Assembly: GCA_949290355.1 (NCBI GenBank)
Contig: CASERN010000007.1
Span: 19,677 to 83,676, forward strand
Direction: 5' to 3'
DNA from: an uncultured bacterium
GTDB taxonomy: Bacteria; Cyanobacteriota; Vampirovibrionia; Gastranaerophilales; Gastranaerophilaceae
Length of the DNA: 64,000 nt
In this document: piece after piece, positions 25,246 through 34,281 of the stretch
Position numbering within the stretch: the first letter of the stretch is position 1
How the letters are laid out: the number at the start of each line of letters is the position of its first letter
Notes under the pieces: model-generated
Told to the model about the DNA's origin: nothing
What the model saw: only the letters and a program-made list of their open reading frames with translations
The model's database searches: none
Program-made: the position numbers and the translations under genes

Positions 25246-26813
25246 CTGTACAAAGAAGCTATTTCTTTGTATAAAATTCTATATTCTGTTTTTTCAGAAA
25301 TGCTTTCAGCCTCTTTTATATATTCAAGAGCTGATTTATAATCTTGTTTTTCTTTGTATATTTCGCTCATTTTTGCATAATATTCCGGATTATTTATGTC
25401 ATACATGATTGCTCGTTTCATGCATTCTATTGCTTCGTCATAGTCTTTTTCAAAAAATCTTACTAGAGCTAGATAATAATAACCAGGAGCAAAATTCATA
25501 TCCAAACTAATAGACTGTTGTGCATAATATTTTGTTTTTTCAAAATTATTTTTTAAATAATATGCTTTTGCTGCTAAAGTATATGCAATTATGTAGTTTT
25601 CGTTAGATTTCAGAACTTTTTCAATAATATCGATAGCTTTATCGAATTGTTTTTTCTCAATGTAAACTTCTGCCAGTTTGCATTGGTAGTTTAAGCTGTC
25701 AGGATTTTTATTAATAACTTCCTGCAAAATGGCTTCAGCTTTTTCATATAATCCTAATTCTTTATAGACCTTAGAAATCGCAATAAGTGTAAATATATCA
25801 TTATTTCCGTTTTTTATATTCGTTTCTAACTCATTTTTTGCTCCTAAAAAATCTTTATTTTCGAATTTTAAAAGAGCATTTATTACATGCGCAGGGCCAT
25901 ATTCAGGATTATGTTCAAGTATGTAGTCTATTTCTTTTTTAGCTTTTTCAAAGTCTTTTTCTTCATAATAAAGATAAGCCAAAGAATATCTGTATCCAAC
26001 TACATCAGGAGCTATACATATTGCATTTAAATAACATTTTTTTGCTTCATTGAACCATCCGTTGTAAAAATATGCATTAGCTAAATTGTAAAAATATGTG
26101 TGGTTTTGTTTATCTGAATTTGAAGCTTTTGAAAAATATTTTATAGCATCTGTAAACTTCATTTCTTCAAGTGCAAATAGACCTAAGTAATTTAGCACTT
26201 CAGGGTTTTCTGTTGTTTTAGGAAAAGTTAAAAATATATTTTTAGATTTTTCAAAATCATCTTCATCAAAATAAATTTTACCTAACAAGACCAGTGCAGC
26301 TTCATTTTCCGGATTCAAATTTAGAGCTTTTTCAAGTTTCTCTTTTGCTTTGTCAAATTGCTTGTTGTCATAAAAAGCTTTAGCTATGCCGTAAAGTACT
26401 TTGGTATCTGCCCATTTAGAACTTTCAAGCTCGGAAATCTTATTTAAATCTCCTTGTTTAGCAAGAATTTCAATGACATTAAATAAGTTTTCCGAATTAT
26501 TTTGATTATCAAAAACTTTCATAGCATACTCATATGCTTTTTGAAATTCATTTGTATATATATAAATTTTTTCAATTATTTTTAAAGCATCTAAGTGATC
26601 TGAATCTTTTTCCAGAACTTTGTTTAAATAATGGGTTGCTCTAGGAAAATTCTTTAAAAGGAAATATAACTCTCCAAGTTGAAAAAGAATTTCAACATTA
26701 TCATTTTCTAACTCTAAAGCTTTATAAAGCATTTCAATAGCTTGTTTATAACATTTTTGTTCTTTTAATTCAAAAGCTTGCTTTATATATTCTAAAACTT
26801 CAGTATTTTGCAT
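25233..26813 (-). CDS. Tetratricopeptide repeat protein
   Basis: A 526-residue protein built almost entirely of about fourteen 34-residue TPR units (for example QLGELYFLLKNFPRATHYLNKVLEKDSD and LGKIYFDEDDFEKSKNIF). No signal peptide or membrane segment is visible, so it is a cytoplasmic scaffold for protein-protein contacts. GGGG lies before the ATG. It follows the DivIC-like gene by 13 bases and is probably co-transcribed with it, which hints at a division or envelope role, but the partner cannot be read from sequence. Confidence 0.85.
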   Translation of the reverse strand: MQNTEVLEYIKQAFELKEQKCYKQAIEMLYKALELENDNVEILFQLGELYFLLKNFPRATHYLNKVLEKDSDHLDALKIIEKIYIYTNEFQKAYEYAMKVFDNQNNSENLFNVIEILAKQGDLNKISELESSKWADTKVLYGIAKAFYDNKQFDKAKEKLEKALNLNPENEAALVLLGKIYFDEDDFEKSKNIFLTFPKTTENPEVLNYLGLFALEEMKFTDAIKYFSKASNSDKQNHTYFYNLANAYFYNGWFNEAKKCYLNAICIAPDVVGYRYSLAYLYYEEKDFEKAKKEIDYILEHNPEYGPAHVINALLKFENKDFLGAKNELETNIKNGNNDIFTLIAISKVYKELGLYEKAEAILQEVINKNPDSLNYQCKLAEVYIEKKQFDKAIDIIEKVLKSNENYIIAYTLAAKAYYLKNNFEKTKYYAQQSISLDMNFAPGYYYLALVRFFEKDYDEAIECMKRAIMYDINNPEYYAKMSEIYKEKQDYKSALEYIKEAESISEKTEYRILYKEIASLYRKVK

Positions 26814-26826
26814 TTATGCCCCATAT

Positions 26827-27237
26827 TTATTTCTTATTTTTTTTGTGTTTTGCTTTCTTCTTATTTTTAATTTTTTTCTGATTTTGTTGCTGATTGTTAT
26901 TTATCAAAATAAGTACTTCATCTTCTCCTGCCATTTTTAGGTTATTTCTTGCGATACCTTCAAGACTAGACATAGAAGAGAACAATTTTATATCTTGTTT
27001 TAATTCTTGGTTTTGGGTTTCTGCTTCATCTCGAATTTTTGACAATGTTGATATTTTTGCTCTATAAGATATTGTTTTGGAAATATTAAGAATAGCCCCA
27101 AAACCTATTTGAATAAGGCAAAATAAAAGAACAAGCGTTAAAAATGAATAGTAAAAACCTGTTTTGTTTTTAGTTTTTTTTACAGGTTTTTCAATATTTT
27201 TTTTATCTGTATTTTCTTGTTCAATATTTTCAGACAT
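26827..27237 (-). CDS. Septum formation initiator, FtsB/DivIC-like
   Basis: A 136-residue bitopic membrane protein: a charged cytoplasmic N terminus (1-27), one transmembrane helix (about 28-50: FYYSFLTLVLLFCLIQIGFGA), a coiled coil (about 58-85) and the family motif SLEGIARNNLKMAGEDEVLI. The tail is lysine-rich. FtsB/DivIC joins FtsL and FtsQ in the divisome; a candidate FtsL lies at 31.2 kb. GAGG precedes the start. Confidence 0.8.
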   Translation of the reverse strand: MSENIEQENTDKKNIEKPVKKTKNKTGFYYSFLTLVLLFCLIQIGFGAILNISKTISYRAKISTLSKIRDEAETQNQELKQDIKLFSSMSSLEGIARNNLKMAGEDEVLILINNNQQQNQKKIKNKKKAKHKKNKK

Positions 27238-27298
27238 AAAACCTCACAATAAAATTATAAACAAAATAAAGTATTATAACAATAATATTAGAATAAAT

Positions 27299-28201
27299 TT
27301 ACAATTTAAATTTTGTAGAAAAATTCAGTTCTGATTTTGTTGTAACGTTGTCTGCATATATTGTATGCTTAGCTCCGACTTCAAGAATCCATCTGTCTTT
27401 ATCTTTTTTTGCGAGAGGATTTATAGAAAATATAATAGAGCCTGATTTTCTGTTTCTTGTTATGTCAGCCTTGTATTCGTTTTTTATGGACATATAGTTA
27501 TTAAGTTTTAATTCTGGAGCGATTGATATTGTGTCGTAAAATTGGTTATATGTACTATTTAGATTTTTTTTGTATGATGAGCTTAATGCAAATTTATTTT
27601 TTTCGTATTTGGTAAATAATCCAGTTTCTGATTCAAGCATTGCTATATTATCCACTTCATTTCCATATAAAGCTCCAAATGTAAAATCTCCCATTTTTTC
27701 AGATGTATTAACTGATTTAGGTGCAATATGGTATTCAGTATCTGCGTATTTATCTATAGTTTTGCTGCTATTAATTGCGGATGATAAATTTAAACCTTCA
27801 GAAGCTGTTATTTTTTGTGGAACTTTTAAGTTGAGAACAAACTCGTTATTATCATCTTTTAAATAAATCGCTTCAGAGTCTTCTATATATTCAGCATATC
27901 CTTTTAATACAGTTGCTCCCAGTACTGTATTATCATCAGGGGCAGGTTCTTGTTTCATATCAAGCAGGATTTCTTCTTCACTTTTTTCATATTCTTTAGT
28001 ATCGTTATTGATATATTTTTCGGGAGTTTCTTTTATTTGTCCGGATTGTGAATTATCAGAATCTTCTTCAGGAATAGTGTATATAAAAATATTAGGTAAT
28101 TTATTTTCCCCTCCTGATATTGGTTCCATTCTTTGTTTAGAACAAAGAGCAGGAGTTTGAATAAGTATTAAGGTTAAGAATATAGCTACATACTTTTTCA
28201 T
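27299..28201 (-). CDS. Exported, probably outer-membrane-associated protein
   Basis: A 300-residue protein with a signal peptide (MKKYVAIFLTLILIQTPALC). An acidic, low-complexity linker (about 35-95) leads to a beta-rich C-terminal half with alternating polar/hydrophobic strands, ending in ELNFSTKFKL. The strand pattern and final hydrophobic residues suggest a small beta-barrel or beta-sandwich of the outer membrane; no family is recognised. TAAAAT lies exactly 6 bases before the ATG with TTGACT 16 bases further up and no ribosome site. Confidence 0.6.
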   Translation of the reverse strand: MKKYVAIFLTLILIQTPALCSKQRMEPISGGENKLPNIFIYTIPEEDSDNSQSGQIKETPEKYINNDTKEYEKSEEEILLDMKQEPAPDDNTVLGATVLKGYAEYIEDSEAIYLKDDNNEFVLNLKVPQKITASEGLNLSSAINSSKTIDKYADTEYHIAPKSVNTSEKMGDFTFGALYGNEVDNIAMLESETGLFTKYEKNKFALSSSYKKNLNSTYNQFYDTISIAPELKLNNYMSIKNEYKADITRNRKSGSIIFSINPLAKKDKDRWILEVGAKHTIYADNVTTKSELNFSTKFKL

Positions 28202-28238
28202 ATAAACATTTTAAATCTAAACACTATATAGTCAAATC

Positions 28239-28287
28239 CGCTAAAAAAAGTATTTAACTTGAAATTAAACTTTTAGCGTGCTATTTT
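28239..28287 (+). promoter_or_regulatory. gltX promoter embedded in an inverted repeat
   Basis: TTGAAA (28259-28264), 17 bases, TATTTT (28282-28287) form a promoter for gltX. CGCTAAAA (28239-28246) and TTTTAGCG (28271-28278) form a perfect 8-base inverted repeat spanning the -35 box, a possible operator. Confidence 0.5.
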
Positions 28288-28323
28288 ATATATGCGAAAT
28301 TATAAGTAGAATCGAGGATTAAA

Positions 28324-29793
28324 ATGACAGAAGTAAGAGTCAGAATTGCACCGTCTCCGAGCGGAAATTTACATATTGGAACTGCAAGAACTGCGTTATT
28401 TAACTATCTTTTTGCAAAAAAGAATAATGGAAAATTTGTTTTAAGAATTGAAGACACAGATGCTGAAAGAACAAGCCAAGCATATATTGATAATATATTT
28501 GACAGCTTGAAGGCATTAGGACTTAATTGGGATGAAGGGCCGGATGTTGGAGGACCTTATGGACCTTATACGCAATCTGAAAGATTTGATATTTATCCTA
28601 AATATGTTCAAGAATTATTAGATAAAGGTTTTGCATATGAGTGTTTTTGTACTCCTGAAGAATTGGAGGAAGAAAAAGAACAAGCTCGTTTAAATAAAAA
28701 ACCTTATGTGTATACGAAAAAATGTTTGAATTTATCAGAAGAAGAAAAAGCAAAACTAAAAGCAGAAGGTAGAAAGCCTGCTATAAGATTTAATATCGCA
28801 AAAGCGCAAAAGGCTTTTCATGAGTCTTCAATGTTGACATTTAACGATATGGTTAAAGGAGAGTTGCATGTTGACACTGATTTATTGGGCGATTTTGTAA
28901 TAATGAAATCAAATGGATCTCCAACATACAATTTTGCTGTAGTTATAGATGATATGTTAATGAAGATTTCTCACGTAATTAGAGGAGAGGATCATATTTC
29001 AAATACATTCAAACAAATTTTGATATTTGAAGCATTAGGGGCAGAAGTTCCAAAATTTGGACATTTAGGTATGATTTTGGCCCCAGATAGAAGCAAGTTA
29101 TCAAAACGTCATGGAGCAACTGCTGTTTCTGAATTTGTTGAAAAAGGCTATTTGACAGATGCGTTGATTAACTTTGTTGCATTATTAGGCTGGTCTCCTT
29201 CTGATGGAGAAGAAATTAAAACAGTTGATGAAATTGCAAAAGATTTCAGAATAGATGAAATCTCTTCTTCTAATTCAATCTTTGAATATGACAAGTTAAA
29301 TTGGATGAATAGTCATTATATCAAAATGCTTTCAATAGATGAATTAAAGGAAAAACTGAAACCATATTTGACAAAGTATAATTTGAATGAACTGACAGAT
29401 GCTCAATACACACGTATGGTTGAAGTAACATATGAACCTTTGACATTGTTATCAGATATTACAGATGCCGTTCCATATTTCTTTGGAGAGAATGTTGAAT
29501 ATGATGATAAAGCAAAAGAGACTTTATCAAGTGAAGTTTCTCAAGATGTTTTGAAAACATTTATGGAACAAGCAAAAGATTGGGAATGGACTGAAGAAAA
29601 TCTGCATGAAAAACTTGAAGCTTTCAGAGCATTCTATAAAGAAAAAGGTGTAAAACCAAAAGTTACAATGTGGGCTATCAGAGCAGCTGTTACAGGCAGA
29701 ACTTGTGGTGCAGATATGACTGCAATTTTAGCTATAATTGGTAAAGATAAAACCTTTAGACGTGTTGAAAATGCTATGAAATTAGCTGTATAA
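28324..29793 (+). CDS. gltX: Glutamyl-tRNA synthetase
   Basis: A 489-residue class I synthetase. PSPSGNLHIGTARTALFN carries the HIGH motif (here HIGT) at about residue 17; DRSKLSKRHG (about 258-267) is the KMSKS loop; RFNIAKAQKAFHESSMLTFNDMVKGE and VIRGEDHISNTFKQI are GluRS landmarks. With gatB present in the window, the enzyme may be non-discriminating and also form Glu-tRNA(Gln) for amidation, as in many bacteria without GlnRS. GAGGATT precedes the ATG. Confidence 0.97.
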   Translation: MTEVRVRIAPSPSGNLHIGTARTALFNYLFAKKNNGKFVLRIEDTDAERTSQAYIDNIFDSLKALGLNWDEGPDVGGPYGPYTQSERFDIYPKYVQELLDKGFAYECFCTPEELEEEKEQARLNKKPYVYTKKCLNLSEEEKAKLKAEGRKPAIRFNIAKAQKAFHESSMLTFNDMVKGELHVDTDLLGDFVIMKSNGSPTYNFAVVIDDMLMKISHVIRGEDHISNTFKQILIFEALGAEVPKFGHLGMILAPDRSKLSKRHGATAVSEFVEKGYLTDALINFVALLGWSPSDGEEIKTVDEIAKDFRIDEISSSNSIFEYDKLNWMNSHYIKMLSIDELKEKLKPYLTKYNLNELTDAQYTRMVEVTYEPLTLLSDITDAVPYFFGENVEYDDKAKETLSSEVSQDVLKTFMEQAKDWEWTEENLHEKLEAFRAFYKEKGVKPKVTMWAIRAAVTGRTCGADMTAILAIIGKDKTFRRVENAMKLAV

Positions 29794-29814
29794 GTTATAA
29801 AGATACTATATTAT

Positions 29815-29856
29815 ATAATGAGTCTGATATAAAAATCAGACTCATTATTGTTTTTT
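29815..29856 (+). terminator. Rho-independent terminator after gltX
   Basis: ATAATGAGTCTGAT pairs perfectly with its complement (29835-29848) around a six-base loop, followed by G and six T. Confidence 0.92.
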
Positions 29857-29908
29857 AATATATGTTTATAAAATTGTTATATTAGTTAAAGAAAAATTTT
29901 TTTGTGCC

Positions 29909-29924
29909 GTACAAATATTTGTAC
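29909..29924. promoter_or_regulatory. 16-base perfect palindrome
   Basis: GTACAAATATTTGTAC lies 25 bases before the small gene upstream of rsmH. It is a candidate operator for a dimeric regulator. Confidence 0.4.
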
Positions 29925-29949
29925 TTTTACTAATGGCTGGGGATTATAT

Positions 29950-30159
29950 ATGGTTGATATTTACATTACTTCTGATGAGATTAAAAAGTATATTTTTATG
30001 ATTGTTTTATTTAATGCAGTATTTCCTAAATTACTTGAACAAAGCGGTGTTATGATAAATATTTTTGATTCCGGTGATTCTGGCAATATCGAAAGACTTC
30101 CTTACGAAAATTTTATAGATATTTATGACCATTACGGATTAAATAATATTGCACAATAA
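29950..30159 (+). CDS. Small hypothetical protein upstream of rsmH
   Basis: A 69-residue protein; ATG at 29950 has GGGGA upstream, while a longer TTG frame has none. It contains one hydrophobic stretch (YIFMIVLFNAVFPKLLEQSGVMI) and an acidic C-terminal half. Not recognised. It lies 20 bases before rsmH but rsmH seems to have its own start signal. Confidence 0.55.
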   Translation: MVDIYITSDEIKKYIFMIVLFNAVFPKLLEQSGVMINIFDSGDSGNIERLPYENFIDIYDHYGLNNIAQ

Positions 30160-30179
30160 ATTTGTGTTAAAATTGTAAT

Positions 30180-31115
30180 ATGGAAGAATTTACACATTTT
30201 ACGGTTATGAAAAATGAGGCTGTCGATGCACTGGAATGCCAAAATGGTAAAATTTATGTTGATTGTACTCTTGGCGGGGGCGGTCATAGCGGATTAATTT
30301 TGAGTCGTATTCAGCCTGATGGGCGCTTAATTGCTTTTGATGTCGACGAAGATGCGATTAGAGCATCTTCTGAGAGGTTAAAAGGTTACGACAACTTAAC
30401 AATTGTAAAAGATTCATATACAAATATTAAAAAAGTGTTACATAGTTTGGGTATAGAAAAAATTACCGGAGGTGTATTATTTGATTTGGGTGCATCATAT
30501 CACCAGTTTCACAAAGGGGAAAGAGGTTTTTCATTCTCCAAAGAAGCTCCTCTTGATATGCGTTTTAACCAAGATGCTGAATTCTCAGCATATGATGTTG
30601 TAAATACATACAATGAGGCTGATTTAGTAAGGATTTTTTCTGAATATGGAGAGGAAAGATTTTCAAAAAGAATTGCAAAGAAAATTGTTGAAACAAGAAA
30701 GCTCAAAAAGCTTGAGACAACTACTGAATTAGCTGAATTAATTGTGAATTGTACTCCTCATATAAAATCATCTATACATCCTGCTACGAGAGTGTTTCAG
30801 GCAATCAGAATAGAAGTAAATAAAGAGTTAACAAATGTAAAAAATACTCTGAATGATGTGTTGGATTTGTTGGACTTTGGTGCTATAATAAGTGTAATAA
30901 GTTTTCATTCTCTAGAAGATAGGTTAGTGAAAAACTTGTTCAGGTATCATTCGCAAAGGTGCCACTGTGATAAATATCAAATGATATGTCATTGTCCGCC
31001 ACCAATATTGGAACTTGTTAATAAAAAACCGATAGTTGCGAGTGATGAGGAGATATCACAAAATCCGCCTTCAAGGAGCGCGAAACTCAGAATAGCTAGA
31101 TGTATTAGGCGCTAA
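30180..31115 (+). CDS. rsmH: 16S rRNA (cytosine-1402-N4) methyltransferase
   Basis: A 311-residue SAM-dependent methyltransferase (formerly MraW). The SAM site is YVDCTLGGGGHSGLIL (about 29-44), AFDVDEDAI, and GVLFDLGASYHQF; ISFHSLEDRLVKNLFRYHS is the catalytic region, and PPSRSAKLRIARCIRR the C-terminal signature. It is followed by an FtsL-like gene, as in division-cell wall clusters, but mraZ, ftsI and mur genes are absent. TAAAAT lies 6 bases before the ATG and no ribosome site is present. Confidence 0.97.
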   Translation: MEEFTHFTVMKNEAVDALECQNGKIYVDCTLGGGGHSGLILSRIQPDGRLIAFDVDEDAIRASSERLKGYDNLTIVKDSYTNIKKVLHSLGIEKITGGVLFDLGASYHQFHKGERGFSFSKEAPLDMRFNQDAEFSAYDVVNTYNEADLVRIFSEYGEERFSKRIAKKIVETRKLKKLETTTELAELIVNCTPHIKSSIHPATRVFQAIRIEVNKELTNVKNTLNDVLDLLDFGAIISVISFHSLEDRLVKNLFRYHSQRCHCDKYQMICHCPPPILELVNKKPIVASDEEISQNPPSRSAKLRIARCIRR

Positions 31116-31155
31116 GATAAAAGGCAAGGGATAAAAATACAGTTGGGGTAGAAAA

Positions 31156-31629
31156 TTGAATACAGCACGAGTAAGAACATCTGAAATTTTATTACAACAA
31201 GAAAATTATTATTCTGACAGAGATTATGTCCAAAACCCCTTAAAAGAAGAAAATCAAGTAATAGAAGGATATTTTCAAAAGGAGATATCACAAAAGGCAA
31301 TGGCAATAAGAAAAGTAAATAAAACTTTATGTGGATTATTAGGTATAGCTGTTATTGTTGCTTTTATCAGTTATTATTTTTCTATGTCAAATGAATTGGT
31401 TTTGAATAAGCTGAGTCGTCAGATATCTTCTTTGAATGAAGAAAATGCTGAATTGCAAAATAATTTAGACAGGTTAAAATCTTTTAATAATGTTGATAGC
31501 AAGATGATGCAATATAACATGCTCCAAAAGGCTGCAAAAGTAATAGAGGTTCCAGCTGTAGTATCCAAAGCACCTGTGGAGCAAAAAACTGACATGACAG
31601 CTTCATTTAATTGGTCTGTCGGTTATTAA
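31156..31629 (+). CDS. FtsL-like cell division protein
   Basis: A 157-residue bitopic protein. A 48-residue hydrophilic N terminus, one transmembrane helix (about 56-75: GLLGIAVIVAFISYYFS) and a leucine-rich coiled coil (about 78-110: LNKLSRQISSLNEENAELQNNLDRLKS) match FtsL in layout, and the position directly after rsmH is the classical place of ftsL. Sequence conservation in this family is low, so the call relies on topology and context. The start is TTG with GGGG eight bases upstream; the next in-frame ATG would remove 47 residues. Confidence 0.65.
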   Translation: MNTARVRTSEILLQQENYYSDRDYVQNPLKEENQVIEGYFQKEISQKAMAIRKVNKTLCGLLGIAVIVAFISYYFSMSNELVLNKLSRQISSLNEENAELQNNLDRLKSFNNVDSKMMQYNMLQKAAKVIEVPAVVSKAPVEQKTDMTASFNWSVGY

Positions 31630-31643
31630 CCAAAGATTATAGT

Positions 31644-31680
31644 AAAAAAAAGAACTAAATTTTATTTAGTTCTTTTTTTT
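31644..31680 (+). terminator. Rho-independent terminator
   Basis: AGAACTAAAT and ATTTAGTTCT form a perfect stem with a three-base loop, flanked by A8 and T8 runs. Confidence 0.92.
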
Positions 31681-31824
31681 ATATTTAATTAAAAAATAAG
31701 TAGTAAAATTAAACAAAAGTTTGATTTATCCCATACTAAAGTATGAATTTTTGTAAAAATTATTAAAGTTTTTTTTATGTCATGCCGTATATATTTTTGA
31801 AGGCATGTATGTAAGGAAAATTTA

Positions 31825-33075
31825 ATGAAAAAAGAAGAGAATAAAAATGGAGTGTCCCTTTTTTCTCAATCGGATTATTTGATAGATAAAGATCCTATTG
31901 AGGAGATTTTTGCGCTTAATTTAGGAGATTTTGTTGCAGAAAATCTTATTTCAGAAGATTTAGCAAGAAAGATTGGGGCAAGTGTAAAAGATAAAAAAGC
32001 TGGTTTGATAAAGCAGTTAAAAGAATTAATCTCTATTTATTCACTTCAAAATACTTTGTGTGTTTTGAGTTTTGATAATAATGAAAAACAGGCAATTTTT
32101 ACTTCAATAGCCCAGTCTATACAAAAAATGCTTGACATAGATTCATGTGATATTTATATCGAAAAATCAGGAGAGTTGGAGTTAATTGGGGCGACTAGTT
32201 CTAAAGCTTCAAAAAAATATTTGATAGATGAAAAATCTCCGATTGGCAAAGCTTTTTTGAGTAGAGAAATTATTTTTGAAAATGTTATTGCAGTTCCGAT
32301 GCATTGTAATATTAGGTCTGTCGGGGTTATTGTTATAAATGATAATTCTATAAAAAAAGAGTATATTGATCTGGTAGAAAGTATAGGGACTCTTTTTGCA
32401 ACTTCATTAACATTACAGGATAATATTGATGACGCAAATAAATTAATATCTGATGAAAGTGCATCTGTTGCAGATTTACAGCATATGAGAGCAGAATTAA
32501 CAGCATTAATTGGAGATTTATGTGATTATCAACAAGCTTTTGTGGAATATTTAGCAAATGCGGTTGATAAAAAAGGTCAATATACAGTTTCTCATTCGAA
32601 AAATACTGCAAAACTTGCAAAACTTATATGTAAACAATTAGGATTGAATGAAAAGACAACCGATTTAATATATTATTCCGGATTGTTATTAAATATTGGA
32701 AAGATTGCATTACCTGAAAAAATGTTTGCAACAAACGGAAAACTTTCTAAAGAAGAATTAAATAAAATTCAGGAGCATTCAAACTTAGGTGTACATTTAT
32801 TAATGAAAATCAACTTCTTGTCAGAAGTTGTACCTTACATAACTTATCAGAAAGAAAGATATGACGGTTCAGGATGCCCTGAAGGTCTTAAAGGACAATC
32901 AATACCTTTCGGGTCAAGAATTGTTGCGGTAGCAGATGCTTATTGCGCAATGACATCAGACAGACCATATAGAAAAGCAATGTCAGTAAATGATGCAATA
33001 AAAGTTATAAAATCCGAAGCTGGTTCAAAATGGGATCCTGTTGTGGTTGAAGCTTTGATAAATGTAGTAAAATAA
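31825..33075 (+). CDS. GAF plus degenerate HD-GYP domain protein
   Basis: A 416-residue protein. A GAF-like sensor spans about 75-205; the C-terminal HD-GYP-type domain spans about 240-416 with RIVAVADAYCAMTSDRPYRKAM and IPFGSRI fully conserved. The metal-binding residues are altered: the HD dyad is L289-N290, HHE reads Y341-Q342-K343-E344, and GYP reads G350-C351-P352. The domain probably cannot hydrolyse c-di-GMP and may bind it or a partner instead. AAGGAA precedes the ATG. A likely signalling adaptor, perhaps tied to motility or pili. Confidence 0.85.
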   Translation: MKKEENKNGVSLFSQSDYLIDKDPIEEIFALNLGDFVAENLISEDLARKIGASVKDKKAGLIKQLKELISIYSLQNTLCVLSFDNNEKQAIFTSIAQSIQKMLDIDSCDIYIEKSGELELIGATSSKASKKYLIDEKSPIGKAFLSREIIFENVIAVPMHCNIRSVGVIVINDNSIKKEYIDLVESIGTLFATSLTLQDNIDDANKLISDESASVADLQHMRAELTALIGDLCDYQQAFVEYLANAVDKKGQYTVSHSKNTAKLAKLICKQLGLNEKTTDLIYYSGLLLNIGKIALPEKMFATNGKLSKEELNKIQEHSNLGVHLLMKINFLSEVVPYITYQKERYDGSGCPEGLKGQSIPFGSRIVAVADAYCAMTSDRPYRKAMSVNDAIKVIKSEAGSKWDPVVVEALINVVK

Positions 33076-33083
33076 TTATAAGC

Positions 33084-33107
33084 AAGCCACCTATTATAAG
33101 GTGGCTT
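33084..33107 (+). terminator. Hairpin after the HD-GYP gene
   Basis: AAGCCACCT (33084-33092) and AGGTGGCTT (33099-33107) pair perfectly; the T tail is short, so it may be a weak terminator. Confidence 0.65.
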
Positions 33108-33116
33108 TAATGTAGA

Positions 33117-33410
33117 TTATTGAATAATACTAAACGTTACTATATTGTCAATTGATATATTTAGCCAATCGTATTTAAAACACATATAATCGTTACAGTC
33201 GCATTTATCTTTATTGCAATTGCAATAATCCGAAAGTCTGCAAATTAATGCATTTTCTAATGTAATAAAATCATCATGGCATTCTTCGCATTTTCCTTCC
33301 GGCATAAAAATGTTTCCGTCAATTTTTAAATTTTGGGTAAAAATTGAAATTTTATTAGAGCCGCTTTCTTCTACAATTTTTCCTATTGATTTTAATAAAT
33401 GTTTTGTCAT
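33117..33410 (-). CDS. Small cysteine-rich protein
   Basis: A 97-residue protein with GGAG before the ATG. Nine cysteines occur, mostly as C-x2-C (CEEC) and a dense block CRLSDYCNCNKDKCDCNDYMC, which suggests metal or Fe-S binding. The first 30 residues and last 25 residues are ordinary alpha/beta-like. Not recognised; no partner gene is coupled. Confidence 0.6.
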   Translation of the reverse strand: MTKHLLKSIGKIVEESGSNKISIFTQNLKIDGNIFMPEGKCEECHDDFITLENALICRLSDYCNCNKDKCDCNDYMCFKYDWLNISIDNIVTFSIIQ

Positions 33411-33493
33411 AAAAACTCCTGTATTTTATTTGTATAAATACAGTAAAACAAATTATTTTTTTATAAATTCTCTAATAGGGCTAGTTTAAAGTT

Positions 33494-34216
33494 TTAAATT
33501 TTCACCGGATAATCTTTTTTAATTTGCCATCCGTCCTGTTGTATTAAAGCTCCGCAAACCATTCCATTTTTACATTTTTCTTTTAGCTCATCTCTTGAAT
33601 CAGTAGAACCTAGCCAAGTAAATTTTCCTGTACTAGATATTATTTCTGCAACAAATGTATCTTTGCCAAATACATTAGGAGGATGTTTCCCATTTACATC
33701 AATGTATAAAAGAATATTTGTACTTATACCCCCATTTGCTGTAGAGGAGTTCATATAAACAAATATAGTCATCCCATTTGCAAATTCGATTACATAATGT
33801 TCTTTGCTTAAAAAGTTTAAATTGTTGCTATTAATACTTCCATCAGGTGCATGATATACGTCATACCCAGCTTTTGACATTGACATATACCCGCTTCTGT
33901 TAACATCTTTTAGGTATGGTAAGAAATATTTTTCAGTTAAATCAATTATTAATTTTTTTCTGTTTTGGTCTGATACATCAGAGCCATATACCTGACTGAA
34001 TTCCCAAGTATTAGGATCACCATATTCTGCTATTGCAAAATTCAACATTTGAGAGATTGTGCTTTGTGCAACTTTTAGTCTTGTTTCTATAACTTTTTTC
34101 TTGTGATTAGAAATTAATGTTGGAATAGTCATTGCAGCAACAACGCCTATTATCCCCAAAGTAATTAAAACTTCCGCTAGTGTAAAAGCTCTTTTTCTTC
34201 CATAATAGTGATTCAT
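33494..34216 (-). CDS. Prepilin-like protein (locus B)
   Basis: A 240-residue type IV prepilin/pseudopilin-like protein: a short basic leader MNHYYGRKRA, then the methylation/transmembrane segment FTLAEVLITLGIIGVVAAMTIP with E5 after the processing site, then a coiled alpha helix and a C-terminal globular part. The motif LLYIDVNGKHPPNVFGKDTF (D-x-N-G near the end) resembles calcium-binding loops of GspG-type pseudopilins. The ATG has no ribosome site but TATAAT lies 9 bases upstream. A leader ORF with a nine-base homopolymer precedes it, presently out of frame. Confidence 0.85.
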   Translation of the reverse strand: MNHYYGRKRAFTLAEVLITLGIIGVVAAMTIPTLISNHKKKVIETRLKVAQSTISQMLNFAIAEYGDPNTWEFSQVYGSDVSDQNRKKLIIDLTEKYFLPYLKDVNRSGYMSMSKAGYDVYHAPDGSINSNNLNFLSKEHYVIEFANGMTIFVYMNSSTANGGISTNILLYIDVNGKHPPNVFGKDTFVAEIISSTGKFTWLGSTDSRDELKEKCKNGMVCGALIQQDGWQIKKDYPVKI

Positions 34217-34281
34217 AACATAACTATTATAACTTATATTTTTGTATATATCAAGCTCTTTTCTTGAAACGTAGTCATGGT

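Noticed and set aside
29909..29924. Cyanobacterial LexA box
   Set aside because: The published cyanobacterial pattern has GTAC-N4-GTWC; here the GTAC halves are eight bases apart.
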